From: Micractinium sp. NFX-FRZ | Taxonomy: Eukaryota > Chlorophyta > Trebouxiophyceae > Chlorellales > Chlorellaceae | Direction of reading: 5' to 3' | Length of the DNA: 64,000 bases | Assembly: GCA_029339195.1 (NCBI GenBank) | Contig: JAPTJF010000245.1 | Span: forward strand, 26,085-90,084 | Shown here: positions 13,201-24,205 of the stretch, piece by piece | Position numbering within the stretch: the stretch's first letter is position 1 | Layout: each line of letters begins with the position of its first letter | Notes under the pieces: model-generated | The model's database searches: none | What the model saw: only the letters and a program-made list of their open reading frames with translations | Told to the model about the DNA's origin: nothing | Program-made: the position numbers and the translations under genes

Positions 13201-15073
13201 AATAGGGCACCCATCTCTCGCTCGCAGACCGGCAGTTGGGGACGAATTTATTTCGAGATGTACTGTAATGTGACTGGGAGGGAGGGCGGGGGCCAGGAGC
13301 CAGGAGCAGGCCTGCAGCAGCAGCTGCCGCCACGCGGGGCGGTTGCCCCCGCCCTTCCTCACTCCACCCTCTCGCCCCTGCTGTGAGCCTCCGCTGCTGC
13401 CGCCGCCGCTTGTCTCTTTGCACCCGCTACCCCCGCTGAGCCATCACCCTGCCTGTCCCCCTCCCGCCCTCCCCACCCATCACCATGCACGCCACGCCAC
13501 GCAGGTCTCCCCCTTCCATGCATCCCTGCTCATGCACTTCCACCACCGCCCCGAGTGGCCCGCTGCCGAGCTGGCGGAGCGCATGGGGGTGCCGCCCGAC
13601 CAGCTGAGGCGCAAGATTGTGTACTGGATCAACCAGGGTGGGTGGGTGGGCAACTTCAGGTCTTGGTTAGAATGGGGACCTTGGGAGAGCGAATAGGGTT
13701 TTAAAGAATGGGGCAGCGGGGGCCCGGGGGCAGGTAGTAAGCTCAACTTGACCAAGCCATGCACCTCAGCACAAGGTTGGCTTGGTCGGAAGGGCCGGTG
13801 GGCATCCAGTGTGGGCAACGCGTGGGCTGACCAGCCAGGGTGCAGTGGGGGACAAGGTGTGGGCCGGGGTTGTTGGAGCCTTGGACGGGGCCGTATAAAT
13901 GGAGAAAGAAAGGGTGAGCCTTGGACGGGGCCACATGAACAGAGAGAAGAGGGGTGATTGGCGCAGCTGCTGGCTTGCCTGGCAACCCAGCAGTGATGAG
14001 CAGCCGCTCCGCCTCCCTGCCTCCTGCCTAGCAGCAATGGGAGGCGTGTGCTGCCCTGCACCGTCATGTGCCTGCACACCTGGCCCGCACCCCTGTCTCA
14101 ACCTCACCCCACCCCCACCCCACACTCTCACACTGCCTCGCACCCCTGTCTCCCCCACCCCACCCCACCCACCCCCATGCCGTCAGGCGTGCTGAGCGAG
14201 AGCCGCGCCCCGGGGCAGGCGCTGCCGGTGTACCGCCGCAACGAGCAGCTGCAGACGGGGCCCGCTGTGGGCGGCGACCAGCAGGATGGGCTGATGGAGA
14301 TGGAGGAGGGGGGGGCGGACGAGTACCAGGTGCGAGGGGGGGTGGTTGGGTGGGTGTGGTGGGTGAATATTGTGGGGTGGGTGGGGAGAGGGTCCAGGGT
14401 TTGATGGAGCTGGGGGAGGCAGGGGGCGGGTGAGTACCAAGTGCACGCGTGGCTCATTCAGTGTGGGTTAGGCGTGTGGGGGTGAATTTGTGGGGGGGAG
14501 AGGGCGAGGGTGAAAGTGCCTTGCGACAGGAGCACCTGTGCCCTCTCCCTTGTGTCTCGCAGGGCATGGCCTCCCACCAGCGCTTCATCACGGGCGTGCT
14601 CACCCCACCAACCCTGACGACCTCCCTCTCGTGCCCAACTTTCCTCTCACATTGCTACTTCCCGCAGGGCATGGCCTCCTTTGAGCCCTTCATCACGGGC
14701 ATGCCCACCTCAGCATGTTGACGCTCTCCTTCTCTTGCCCTCCTTTCCCTTTGGACTGCTACTTCCCGCAGGGCACGGGCTCCCTCAAGCCCTCCCCACC
14801 ACGAGCATGCTCATCTCACCAACCCTGACGCCCTCCCTCTTTGGTTGACTCTGCCGTTCCCCGCAGGGCATGGCCTCCTTTGAGCCCTACATCATGGGCA
14901 TGCTCACCAACTTTGACGCGCTGCCGCTGGACCGGGTGCACAACATGCTGAAAATGTTTGCATCGGACCCGCCCTACGACAAGAGCCTGGAGCAGCTGGG
15001 GGCCTACATGGGGCGCCTGGTAGCTGACGAGAAGCTGAGCCTGGAGGGGGGGCAGTACCGCAAGCGCGGCTAG
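7253..15073 (+). CDS. APC2: Anaphase-promoting complex subunit 2 (cullin-family scaffold)
   Basis: Fifteen exons, all in phase, give 843 residues: 7253-7648, 7883-8063, 8298-8530, 8719-8880, 9200-9318, 9754-9860, 10199-10428, 10630-10708, 10928-11036, 11570-11699, 12173-12343, 12874-13005, 13505-13637, 14187-14329, 14867-15073. Diagnostic segments are the ITQYVSAIKAL region, the cullin-homology AKLVGIYGSKELFINEYR, and LELLKVRFGE. The C-terminus is a winged-helix-like domain ending in RKRG. Length matches other APC2 proteins (about 820-865 residues). Known role: it pairs with the RING subunit APC11 to form the catalytic core of the APC/C ubiquitin ligase, which drives mitotic exit. An acidic Glu/Asp stretch lies near residues 95-120. 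Intron 9861-10198 needs a GC donor. Many introns carry partial copies of adjacent exons (listed separately). Confidence 0.95.
9370..9630 (+). repeat. Three decayed copies of the end of APC2 exon 9200-9318
   Basis: Copies at about 9370-9408, 9458-9486 and 9560-9630 repeat the end of the upstream exon (codons for VDYPD) through the ACAG|GTG donor. The first differs from the exon by few bases; the third is longer and more diverged, extending back to the VGGLR codons. Confidence 0.85.
9940..10045. repeat. Low-complexity GCTGT/GGGCA repeat in APC2 intron
   Basis: Imperfect alternation of short TGTGCTGTGCTG and GGGCAGGGCA motifs inside the GC-AG intron. It has no coding potential. Confidence 0.7.
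11041..11226 (+). repeat. Two decayed copies of APC2 exon 10928-11036
   Basis: The segment 11041-11085 repeats the exon end (codons GSKELFINEYR) with its ACAG|GTGGG donor directly after the real one. A second copy, about 11148-11226, also carries the upstream AKLVGI codons. Both contain substitutions that change residues. Confidence 0.88.
11307..11475 (+). repeat. Two decoy copies of the start of APC2 exon 11570-11699
   Basis: Copies at about 11307-11341 and 11430-11475 repeat the CAG acceptor plus the codons SMLADRLLAK, decayed to different degrees. The second is nearly exact over about 25 bp and then diverges. Confidence 0.85.
11770..12025 (+). repeat. Three copies of the end of APC2 exon 11570-11699
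   Basis: The exon end encoding GSLHNAEVMLK, with the AAG|GTGAGG donor, recurs at about 11770-11816, 11880-11920 and 11990-12025. The last copy has lost the GT donor. Confidence 0.88.
12588..12802 (+). repeat. Three copies of the acceptor and start of APC2 exon 12874-13005
   Basis: The exon start (CAG followed by GTGTCCTCCATGCTGGCC) recurs at about 12588, 12695 and 12780, upstream of the real exon. All three keep or nearly keep the acceptor AG. Confidence 0.88.
13008..13125 (+). repeat. Poly-G run and copy of the donor end of APC2 exon 12874-13005
   Basis: The donor is followed by an uninterrupted G run of over 20 bases. At about 13085-13125 the exon end (codons for GEQTLEFN) and its GTGAGGGGG donor are repeated with substitutions. 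Confidence 0.8.
14563..14816 (+). repeat. Three tandem copies of the start of the last APC2 exon
   Basis: The start of exon 14867-15073 (CGCAG acceptor, codons GMASFEPYIMGMLT) is repeated at about 14563-14612, 14667-14716 and 14770-14816, roughly 100 bp apart. The second copy keeps an open frame until a TGA shortly after. Confidence 0.9.
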
Positions 15074-16263
15074 CCGGGCATGGGCGGGCGGGCAGGCCTG
15101 CAAGCCAGGCGTGCGGCAAGTAGCGCATCCGGACCGCCTTCCCTTCCCGTCCGGACGGGGGGCGGTTGGCCGCACGCGCACAGTATGGCAAGCCATGCAG
15201 GGCCGCCAGCGGCCTGCAGCAGATGGCCCGGCATGCTCTGCAGGCCGGCAGGGGGCGGGCAGAGCACGCGTGAGCGGCTCACGACTGACTTGCTGCCGCG
15301 GGCCGGGCGCCCTGCCCGGGGCTCTCGCATGTTCCGTGCCACCGTGCCGCTGCGTCTGGCACCGCCGCACCCCACTGCGTGCTGCCCCGCCACGCAGTTT
15401 CCTGCGCTGCGTGGTGGCTGCAGCGGCGGCGCTGTAAACTGCGTGCACCACGGCCAACAGGCAGCTGGGATCTGGCAGGGCAGGGCAGGTGAAGAGAGCA
15501 GCAGGCGTGCGAGGGGAGAGGCCGCATGGAGGCGGGAAGGTGCATGGCAGAAAGGCGGCAGGGTGGCTACTAGCCGTAACGTACGGTCAGGAGGGAGCAA
15601 GAGTCAGGCTGGTGCGGCTTACTGTGGCGCTGCAGGTGCCTGCGGCCGCCGCCTCCAGTGTCCGACCCCGTGCGCTGACAAGCGGGGTGCCAGTGACGGG
15701 GGCAGGGTGCAGCCGCACTCAGTTCTACTGTGCAGCGCTGCTGTGTTTGGGGCATGCGCTTGGCTTCTGCACGCGTTATCTAAGCTGTTCTTGCCATATG
15801 AGTGTGGGGCACTTGGGACACATGCGGTGGTTCAGTTGTGGGTGAGTGCCCTGAGGGCCGGCGGGGCGGTGTCGGACACGGCGGCGCCTGCCGCGGCAAC
15901 TGCTGGCGCCCCCCCCTTGCTCATCCCCCATGCCCACCCCTTCCGCTCACGTGCGTCACTTGCTCCATTGTGCCAGCTTGGGTCTGGCTTGAAGTCATGG
16001 TATCCGCCCAACTCAGGCGTCAACTACGTGTGCAGGCAATTGCCAGTTAAGAAGCTGGGCCAGCAGCTGACCCGTCCACGAAATCGACGAATCGGCAACT
16101 GTGCGACGGCCTTCCACCCTTGAAGCAGGAGCCATCGGCGCCCCAGCAGTCCTCCGCAGGCCTTCCGGCCCTACTTCTATCATTCTTCAGTCCGCCCGGT
16201 CTGTTCGCAGTCCAAGCCAACTCCGCTGTTTGCGCTTGCGGCGCCTGCCAGCCCCTGCTGGCC
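15074..16263. other. APC2 3' UTR and protease upstream region
   Basis: No gene was recognised here. TGTAA at 15433-15437, about 360 nt after the APC2 stop, is a plausible poly(A) signal. The first 250 bp hold several inverted repeats, including arms at 15109-15117/15168-15176, a 14-bp palindrome CCCGTCCGGACGGG near 15147, and CGTGAGC/GCTCACG near 15269. Confidence 0.6.
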
Positions 16264-19200
16264 ATGCCTCGCAGGCCCCTGCTTCTTGCGGCGGTAGGCC
16301 TGCTGCTGGCTGCCGCCAGCGTGCAGGCGCTGCCCCGCTGGCGCGGCTACGGCAACAAGAAGGAAGCTGAGGACGCCGCCAAGGAGCTGGAGAACTTGGT
16401 GAGGTGTTGGGATCATCAGTTTGCGGTGGTTTCAGGCGAGGAGCTTGCCACCCCAATCGTCACCACCCCCACCGGAGCTCTCCGTCCCTTGCTCCCGCAG
16501 TCTGAAACTGACAAAACGGCACTCTGGGACGACTGGAAGAGGGAGAACAACAAGAGCTACCGGGCCAGCGAGGTGTGGGAGCAGTGCAGACGCTCGCTGC
16601 CCCCAGTATCCTGCCGCCTGCCGCCCGCCGCCTGCCGCCCGCCTGATTGTGACACCCCACACGCTGCTGACATCAACACGAGCACGGACCAGGCCGCTGC
16701 AGGCCAGCGGAGAGTGCACTGTGCGCTGGAAACATCTGCAGCTGCGCCTGCCGCCCACGCTGCACCTGCCAACTCCGCAGCACTTGCCAAGTGCAACCGG
16801 GTTGCCCACCGGCGGTTCCTTTCTGCCCTCCCACTTGGTGTCACCAGGATGCCGCCCGATTCATCAAGTTCAAGTCCCGCCTCACCGAGATTATCACGCA
16901 CAACAAGAGAAGCGATGTGCAATACTTCCAGGGACTCAGCGAGTTCAGGTGAAGCATTCATGTGGCCCTGCTGTATGAGTGGCAAGATGGTGGGCATGCA
17001 CATCAGCTGAAGCCGGGGTGCAGCCATGTGCACTGGCGGCCCGCCAGCCAGCGGGCACTCAGCCAGGGCCAACATAGAACCGCCCATTTTCTTCCACCTG
17101 CCGCCCCCTACCTCCCACCTGCCGTCCCCCTGCAGTGTCCTGGATTTCACCACAGAGTTCAAGCCCACCTACCTGATGACCAGATTCAACTTGAGCCGCA
17201 ATGGGGCCACCCGCCCGCGCACAACGGCAGCGCCCAGCAGCACGGCCGCCAGCCGCAAGCTGCTGCTGGTGCCGCCCACTGTGTGGGACCTGCGCGCCCA
17301 GGGCAAGGTGCCGCCCGTGCGCAACCAGGGCGGCTGCGGCAGCTGCTGGACCTTCTCCGCCCTGGGTGCGCTTGAGACGCGCGCCATTGTGCAGGGCCTG
17401 GGCACCGCCAGCTCCTTTGACACCAGCGAGCAGCAGCTGGTGGACTGTGTGAACGCCGCCAACGGCTACTATTCCTTGGGCTGCAGCGGAGGTTACGCCG
17501 GTGGGTGGGCAGAGGGTGGGCAGAGGGTGGGCATGAGAGGAGGAGGTGGGCGGGCGGGCAGGCGTGCAGGCAGAAAGGCAGCACTGAAAGGGGAGGGCGG
17601 CAGACGGGTGAGCAGAAGGCTTGCACCACGTTGCATTCATAGCGGGTTGATACTGCAGGCACGGCCACCACAGGGCCGCCTGCCTGCCCACTCCTGCCCT
17701 TCACCCTGCCCCTGACATACGCTGCCACCCCACCCCGCCCTGCCCACCCCGCAGACGAGGCTCTGGACTATGTCAGCGCCATCTTTGCCACCACTCAAAC
17801 CTCCTACCCCTACACCGGAGTGGTGGGCGCCACCTGCAACACGCCCGCCACCGCCCCCTCTGGCTCCCTGAAGGGCGCAGCGCCCGGCTATAGCTGGGTG
17901 TCATCCGACCCCACCGCCATCATGACTGCCCTCTACAACAACGGCCCAGTCATCACCTACTTCAACGTCGAAAACAGCTTCTATGCCTACACCGGGGGTG
18001 AGTGGCGTGAGCGGGCAACTGAGGTGCATCGCGCTTGTCAATAGGTAGTGCTGGCACGCGTTGCTGTGTTCAAGTTGAGCATTGGAAGGACCACTGACCA
18101 GCCTCCCGCCTGCCAATGCCCCCTGCCATCCATGGCGCAGGCGTGTACCAGGCCTCCTCCTGCTCCTCCTCCACCATCAACCACGCCATGGTCATTGTGG
18201 GCTACAACGCATCCGCCGGCATCGGCAGCCCCAACTCGTACTGGCTCATCCGCAACTCGTGGTGGGCGCAGGGCCTTGCTTGGGGGGACATGTAGTGGTG
18301 GTGGGGGCCGGGACTTGCTTGGTGGATTGTGTGGTAGTGGTGATGGGAGAGGAGGCCTCCCGGGGGGCGTGCTGCTGCTACGCCTGCTGCACCCCTGGTG
18401 GTGATGTGTCCTGCCACCCTCACCTACTTTCCTCCCTTGGCTGCCCTGCTGGCGGGGCGCCCCCGCCTGCTGCCTGACATGACTCGTGACCTGCAGCCTG
18501 GGGCACCCACCCCATCCCGCTCACCCAGCGCCTTGCTTTCCCCGGTGTGCAGGGGCACCACCTGGGGGGATGCTGGCTATGCAAAGGTGCAGATGGTGGC
18601 GGGCAGCACCGGCGCCTGCTACATGTATTACGAATGGGGGCTGATGCAGCCCAGCCTGGTGTCGCTCCCCACGCCCTCCCCACCCGCAAGGCCCCCGCCT
18701 CCCTCGCCCCGGCCCCCTCCTCCGGCAATAGCCAGCCCCCCTCCTCCCACCCCCCGCCCCCCACCAGCCCGCCCGCCTCCTCCTTCACCTGGGCCCCCAC
18801 CTGTCCGTCCCCCTCCTCCCTCTCCTCGACCGCCCCCAGTCAGCCCCCCTCCCCCCAGCCCCCGCCCCCCGCCCCCATCTCCGCCTCCTCCTCGCCCACC
18901 CCCAGTCCGCCCTCCTCCCCCCAGCCCACGGCCACCACCATTCAGTCCCCCTCCTCCCAGCCCCCGCCCCCCGCCACCATCTCCCCCTCCTCCCCGTCCC
19001 CCTCCCACGCGTCCGCCTCCTCCCTCTCCTCGCCCACCCCCACTCAGCCCGCCTCCTCCCAGCCCGCGCCCCCCGCCACCATCCCCCCCTCCTCCCCGTC
19101 CCCCTCCCCCCAGCCCACGGCCACCACCACTCAGCCCTCCTCCTCCCAGCCCCCGCCCCCCGCCACCATCCCCCCCTCCTCCCCGTCCCCCTCCCACGCG

Positions 19201-19831
19201 TCCGCCTCCTCCCTCTCCACGCCCGCCCCCACTCAGCCCGCCTCCTCCCAGCCCGCGCCCCCCGCCACCATCCCCCCCTCCTCCCCGCCCCCCTCCCACG
19301 CGTCCGCCTCCTCCCTCTCCACGCCCGCCCCCACTCAGCCCGCCTCCTCCCAGCCCGCGTCCCCCGCCACCATCCCCCCCTCCTCCCCGCCCCCCTCCTC
19401 CCAGCCCACGGCCTCCACCACTCAGCCCTCCTCCTCCCAGCCCGCGCCCCCCGCCACCATCTCCCCCTCCTCCCCGTCCCCCTCCCACGCGTCCACCTCC
19501 TCCCTCTCCTCGCCCGCCCCCACTCAGCCCCCCTCCTCCCAGCCCACGGCCGCCACCGCCATCTCCCCATCCTCCTCGCCCCCCTCCCCCCAGCCCACGG
19601 CCTCCACCACTCAGCCCTCCTCCTCCCAGCCCCCGCCCCCCTCCACCATCTCCCCCTCCTCCTCGCCCACCCCCAGTCCGCCCCCCTCCCCCCAGCCCAC
19701 GGCCACCACCACTCAGCCCCCCTCCTCCCAGCCCGCGGCCCCCGCCGCCCTCCCCTCCTCCCCCGCGCCCACCGCCGGTCCGCCCCCCTCCCCCCAGCCC
19801 CCGCCCCCCGCCACCCTCGTTGCTTGGTTAA
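16264..19831 (+). CDS. Secreted papain-family cysteine protease with a 390-residue Pro/Ser-rich tail
   Basis: Seven exons give 771 residues: 16264-16398, 16501-16572, 16848-16948, 17136-17500, 17755-17997, 18141-18261, 18553-19831. The start at 16264 gives a clean signal peptide (MPRRPLLLAAVGLLLAAASV); an upstream in-frame ATG at 16120 would bury it. A short I29-like pro-region precedes the C1A catalytic domain: QGGCGSCW (catalytic Cys about 173, oxyanion Gln in the preceding NQ), NHAMVIVGYN (His about 320), and the IRNSWG motif split by the last intron (Asn about 344). From about residue 382 the protein becomes SPPPPSPRPPP-type repeats, like the hydroxyproline-rich shafts of volvocalean and chlorellalean cell-wall glycoproteins. 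Inferred: an extracellular or wall-anchored protease. The tail boundary is clear; whether it is cleaved off is unknown. Confidence 0.92.
18667..19820 (+). repeat. Nested Pro/Ser-coding minisatellite
   Basis: The CCCACGCG marker of the repeat falls at 19004, 19193, 19295 and 19484. Spacing is therefore 189, 102 and 189 bp (63, 34 and 63 codons), a higher-order repeat kept in frame within the protease tail. Confidence 0.85.
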
Positions 19832-20643
19832 GGTGGCGGCTTGTATTCAGCATGTATCTCCCGTTATGCGCACCCTTCGCTTCTCTTGAGAGAGGCTCAG
19901 CGCCCAGCACCAGGCATGCCGGGCAGCCTCTCTATACTGTCCTCAGTTAGTGTGTTGCATGCCTTGGCTGCCACCCACACCCCAAGCGCACAACCTCCAC
20001 CACCCCTGCCCTTCCTTCACTTGGGCGGTCTTCCTTGTTCCATACCACCCGTCTGAATGAAATACCCTGTCTCTCAACTATTGTTCTGCCTATGGCGCCC
20101 CCCCGGGGGGGGCCAGCCCCACAGGCCCGCCCCACCAAGGACCCTCCCTTCTTGCTGCACCACACACTGCCCCGCCCATGCATGCGTCATTGACAGTTTG
20201 TTGCAAAAGGATCTGCCAAGTAATCTGAGATGCAGCAGTGCAGTCCTGCGGCGAAGCACCACAGATGGGTCCATGCCAATCCTACGATCACAGCCCTGGG
20301 GCCTCTTGGCAGTCCCGTGTCCCAACCCACGGCTACGGCGGGGGAGCCCAGCGGGCACACTCGAGTTTGCCGCCACGGGCAGGAGTCACTGTCAGGTGTG
20401 CACAGACACGGCACAATAATTTCAAGTCCTCGTTGGCTGGCAAATGAAGGCAGAGGAGGCTTGCAGCCAAATCCTTCGTCAGCCTGCGCCGTGGCCGCAG
20501 CACCAGCGGCGGGCTGGCGGGTAGCTGCGCTGGCGGGTAGCTGGCGACCAGGTGCATGAGGGGGGCGGCCAGTGGGTGGCCTCCCCACCGCTTTAGCTTC
20601 GCCCTTCCCGTCTCCCCGCCATCCCGCTGTGTAACTTAACGGC
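19832..20643. other. Intergenic, protease 3' UTR and OsmC-like upstream region
   Basis: No gene was recognised. A short C7G9 palindromic block lies near 20098-20114. TGTAA at 20630-20634 is only 10 bp before the next start codon, too late to serve comfortably as the protease poly(A) signal. Confidence 0.5.
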
Positions 20644-23600
20644 ATGAGGGCTGCCGCCTCCCTTCTGGCGCTCTCCCAGCGGGCGCCGGCTCGCTGCCTG
20701 GCGACCCGAGCTGCTGACACGCCGATGATTATGAAGGGTGAGGCAGCGCGCGCCGCGGGCTCGGAATGGCGCAGCAGCGGTCCGTGGCAGCAGCCAGGGG
20801 AGCGTGGCAGGGCGTCCAAGGCGGGCGGCGGCGGCGGGCGGCGGCACGTGCGCCGCTCCTCACTCTCAAGAGGCTCCCAATCCCGCCGCCCATGCTGCAG
20901 CAACCGTGGACGGTTACGGCGAGAACGCCACCACTCTGGTCAGCAAGGAGCAGTTCAAGTTCTTGGTGGACGAACCACCCAAGCTGGGCGGCCTGGGCAA
21001 AGGTGACGTCCGCCGAGCCTGCCATCAGCCGCCAACCAGCAGCCCGCCAGGGCGCGGTGCAGGCGGGTTGGCAGGCCGGCAAACCTGCCAACCTGAAATG
21101 CCTGATCGGCCCCACACCGAGCCTGCGGAGGCGCTGCCCGTGTGCGCTGTGCCTGCATGCCTTCCCCGAGCTGGGCAGCTGGATCCAGCCAGGACCAGCC
21201 AGAGGTTGGAGCCGCTGCCGCCCTGCATTGGTGACCGTTTAAAGCCCATTTGTTGCTACATGAGCAAGGGCTGGCTCGCTCTTCGAGCCTCCTGCCCCCC
21301 CCCCTTGAAGCAACCCATCCCCCTCGCCTGTCCCGCCCTGCCCCGCCGCCTGCAGGCCCCAACCCGCTGTCCATGCTGCTGGGCGCTCTGGTGGGGTGCA
21401 CCCAGTACACGTGCCACACGATTGCGCGGGAGCAGAAGCTGGGGGGGCTGGGCAGCGTGGCTTGGGCGGCATCGGGTGGGAGTGGGCAGGGAGGGGGGCA
21501 TCTCTGCTACAGTGCGCGGCCTGGACGAACCCGGGCGGGGCTGCTCTGCGTAGGGGGCCGGGCCGCAGGGCGTGGCGTGCGGCGACGACCCCACCCCCCT
21601 TCCGCCCTCCTGCCCCCTGCTCGCTCCAAGGCCCCCGCCCCCTGCTCCCGCTAACCCCACCCGCCCCACTGCCCCACTGCCCCTCCCCTGCCCCCCTACG
21701 ACTCCTGCCTGTGCTGCAGGAGAGTACGACCTGCGCGGCGTGAGGGGCACCGACCCTGGCGTGGATGCCCGCTTCCGCCGCGTCACCCTGCAGGGCACCT
21801 TTGACGGGGAGCTGAGCCAGGAGGCGCTGGACAGCCTGGCGCAGCAGGCGAGGGGATGCAGGTTGTGTGATACACCTCGTGTCACCTTCTGGTTGTTGTA
21901 TATAAAAGCGTTTCCAGCACTTTGCGGGGTGCTACACAGCATGGCGCAGCAGGCGAGCGGATGCTCATCGTGCCACCTTGCTGCGCACCGCCGGGCTCGA
22001 CGTTGCATGGCCTTGCAATGCATGCGTGCGGACACGAGAGCTGTGCATGCGCAGGTCTGCATGCATGTGTGTACGAACAGACAGGGTGGCAGAGGCAGCC
22101 AGGCAGGGCGTGTTCCTGACCCTGAAATCTTGCCCCACCTGCTGTGTGCGCTGCCCATCGCTAACCGCAGGTGGACCGCCGCTGCATCGTGGCAGCCACA
22201 CTCAAGGCCTCAGGCACGCACACAGCAAGCATGCCTGCTGGGCCGGGCACGTGAAGGCAGCCATGAGGCCAGACCATTGTCGCCACGCCAGGCAGGCAGG
22301 CAGTTGGCGGGGCGTGAGCCCGCCACCCTTGCTGTCCCAAGGCTGCCCAGTGCAGTCTTATCGCCCCAATGCTTTCCCATACCTCTCATATGTGCCTCCT
22401 GACTTGCACCCGCCTCGCCAACGCAGGCCTGGAGATGCAGCTGAGCCTGAAGAGGGGGCAGGTGGATCATGAGTGTGAGCCGGCATGCGCTTTCCACGAG
22501 CTGGCCCAGGGGGGCGGCGGCAGCACAGGTGGGGGCTGGCAGTATGGGCACAGGCTGTTGTGCCCGGGGCGGGGGGATGTACAGTACTGCCAGGACTGGG
22601 CCGAGGCAGCAGAGCAGCTGCCCAGCAGCTGGGCAGCTGCCGCCTGCGTGGCGCGACCTCACGTGCCGTCATGGCGAGCCGCACTCGAAAGGACACCCAC
22701 CGCCACCTCATGTCCCACCACTTGCCTCATCCTACACAATGCTGCCGCCCACACCAATTGAGCGAGTGCAGGGCAGGTGAAGGGGCAGGGCGGGCGCGAG
22801 GCCGACTCCCCCCAGTTTGTGGGCACCGGCGGGCGCGGCAAGGCCAAGGCCTCCGCCCGCGGCTTCAGCACCCTGCTGCTGCCGGGGCGCGGGCTTAACA
22901 CATCTGCCTGGCGCGCCCAGGGCAAGGGTGAGACCCCCCCCTGTGTGCAGAGTGGTGCAGGGTGGTGCAGAGCGCTGCAGGGTGGTCCCGGGTGGTTTGA
23001 GGCACAGTCGCTTGCGTTGCCCCAGCGCTGCCTCAAGTGCGCAGCAGGGTGGCACCGCTGTGAGCCCGTGCTGGCGCCCCCTCCCCACTCTCCCGCCTAC
23101 CTGCCCCCTTGCCTCCTCTGCTGTGGCCACAAGCACAACGGCTTCAAGCCAATGCCCACCACTGCTTCTCGCAAAGTGCTGCCCGCCCGCCACTGGCAAG
23201 TGATCTTTCCCTCTTGTGCCACCGGCGCCCTGCAGATGGCGAGGACGTGGCCCGGGAGCACCTGAAGGGCAGCGAGAGCACGCCCCAGCTGCAGAAGGAG
23301 ACGAGCCAGGAGGCGGGGGCGGAGAGCACCAGGGGCGGCGCGTACGCCAGCAGGGACGACCCGCGGTCCCAGGCCGCCCCGCCCACGGAGGGCAAGTCGC
23401 TGGGGCAGATTGTGCAGGTGGGATCCACACTGTGGGATCGGGCCTGCAGGGTGGGGAAGAGGGGGTGGGAGAGGAGTTAGGGATGCAAGGCCGAGTGTGT
23501 GTGGGGTCAGGAAAGAGGGAGGGAGGGGCAAGTTGCGGGCGCATGGGGTGGGGGCATGTATGTTTGCCTGTGTGCACCTCTGTGCTTTTCGTGCCCACCT

Positions 23601-24205
23601 GCCTGCTCCCTTCCTGCCTTGCGGTTCGATGTACCTGAGAGCTGAGCGGCCGGCACCTGAACTGCTGCCTGCATCCTGCTCCATCTCCCATTTCGCGCAC
23701 CCGCAGGAGCAGAGCGCGGCCGCCACGGTGCACCCCGAGAGCGCCGGCAACGCCGAGGGCGGCGCCCCCATGGCGTCTCCCGAGGGCACGGTGCCGGGGC
23801 CCGACGGCAAGTCTGCCTCCTCCGCCCCCGCATTTGCAGGTGGGCAGAAGGGGCGGGGGGGTGGCTTGCACTCGCAAGTTGTGTTGTGAAAGGCTGGGAA
23901 GGGTTGCAGGGCTGCCTGAGCGGGTGCTGCAGGATTGGGTGCTGTTGGCAAGGCACCGGCTGAACTGTGCCCCGTGGCTTGCCAGAGGCGTGCCTGGCTG
24001 CCTGCTGCAGTGCACTGTACGGGGGTCCCCGTGCCAGCATGGCTGGCTGGCCTCTTGACGGCTGGCCGGCTGATGCTGCAGGTGGGGCCCCTGTGCACTG
24101 CCTGCAGGAGGCAGCGAGGCGGCCGAGGCGGCTGCCGATGATGCAGAGGAGGAGGAGTTGGGGCGGGAGATTGACCGGGGCGACTTCAACCCCTGGAAGG
24201 AGTGA
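20644..24205 (+). CDS. OsmC-family redox protein with organellar presequence and novel C-terminal extension
   Basis: Ten in-phase exons give 361 residues: 20644-20737, 20901-21002, 21356-21475, 21720-21847, 22171-22213, 22427-22461, 22777-22927, 23236-23417, 23707-23839, 24108-24205. The N-terminus MRAAASLLALSQRAPARCLA is basic and Ala/Ser-rich, like a mitochondrial presequence. The OsmC fold follows: GPNPLSMLLGALVGC, the EYDLRGVRG strand, then VDRRCIVAATLKASG, supplying the two Cys that form the redox pair in OsmC/Ohr peroxidases. Known of the family: thiol-dependent reduction of organic hydroperoxides. The last four exons add about 187 residues rich in Glu, Ser and Ala, ending RGDFNPWKE, with no recognised domain; they are in phase but could belong to a separate gene. 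Introns 21848-22170 and 22214-22426 need GC donors. Confidence 0.78.
21938..21966 (+). repeat. Copy of the end of OsmC-like exon 21720-21847
   Basis: The codons for AQQ plus the GCGAG donor region recur about 110 bp downstream, preceded by a new ATG. The copy also keeps the GC rather than GT at the donor position. Confidence 0.7.

Noticed and set aside
15080..16123. 347-codon open frame downstream of APC2
   Set aside because: Composition is that of GC-rich non-coding DNA, no domain is visible, and it runs through the hairpin-rich 3' UTR.
18628..19570. Long glycine-rich and Arg/Gly-rich open frames opposite the protease tail
   Set aside because: They are the reverse complement of the CCN-rich repeat; no start context, introns or non-repeat sequence supports them.
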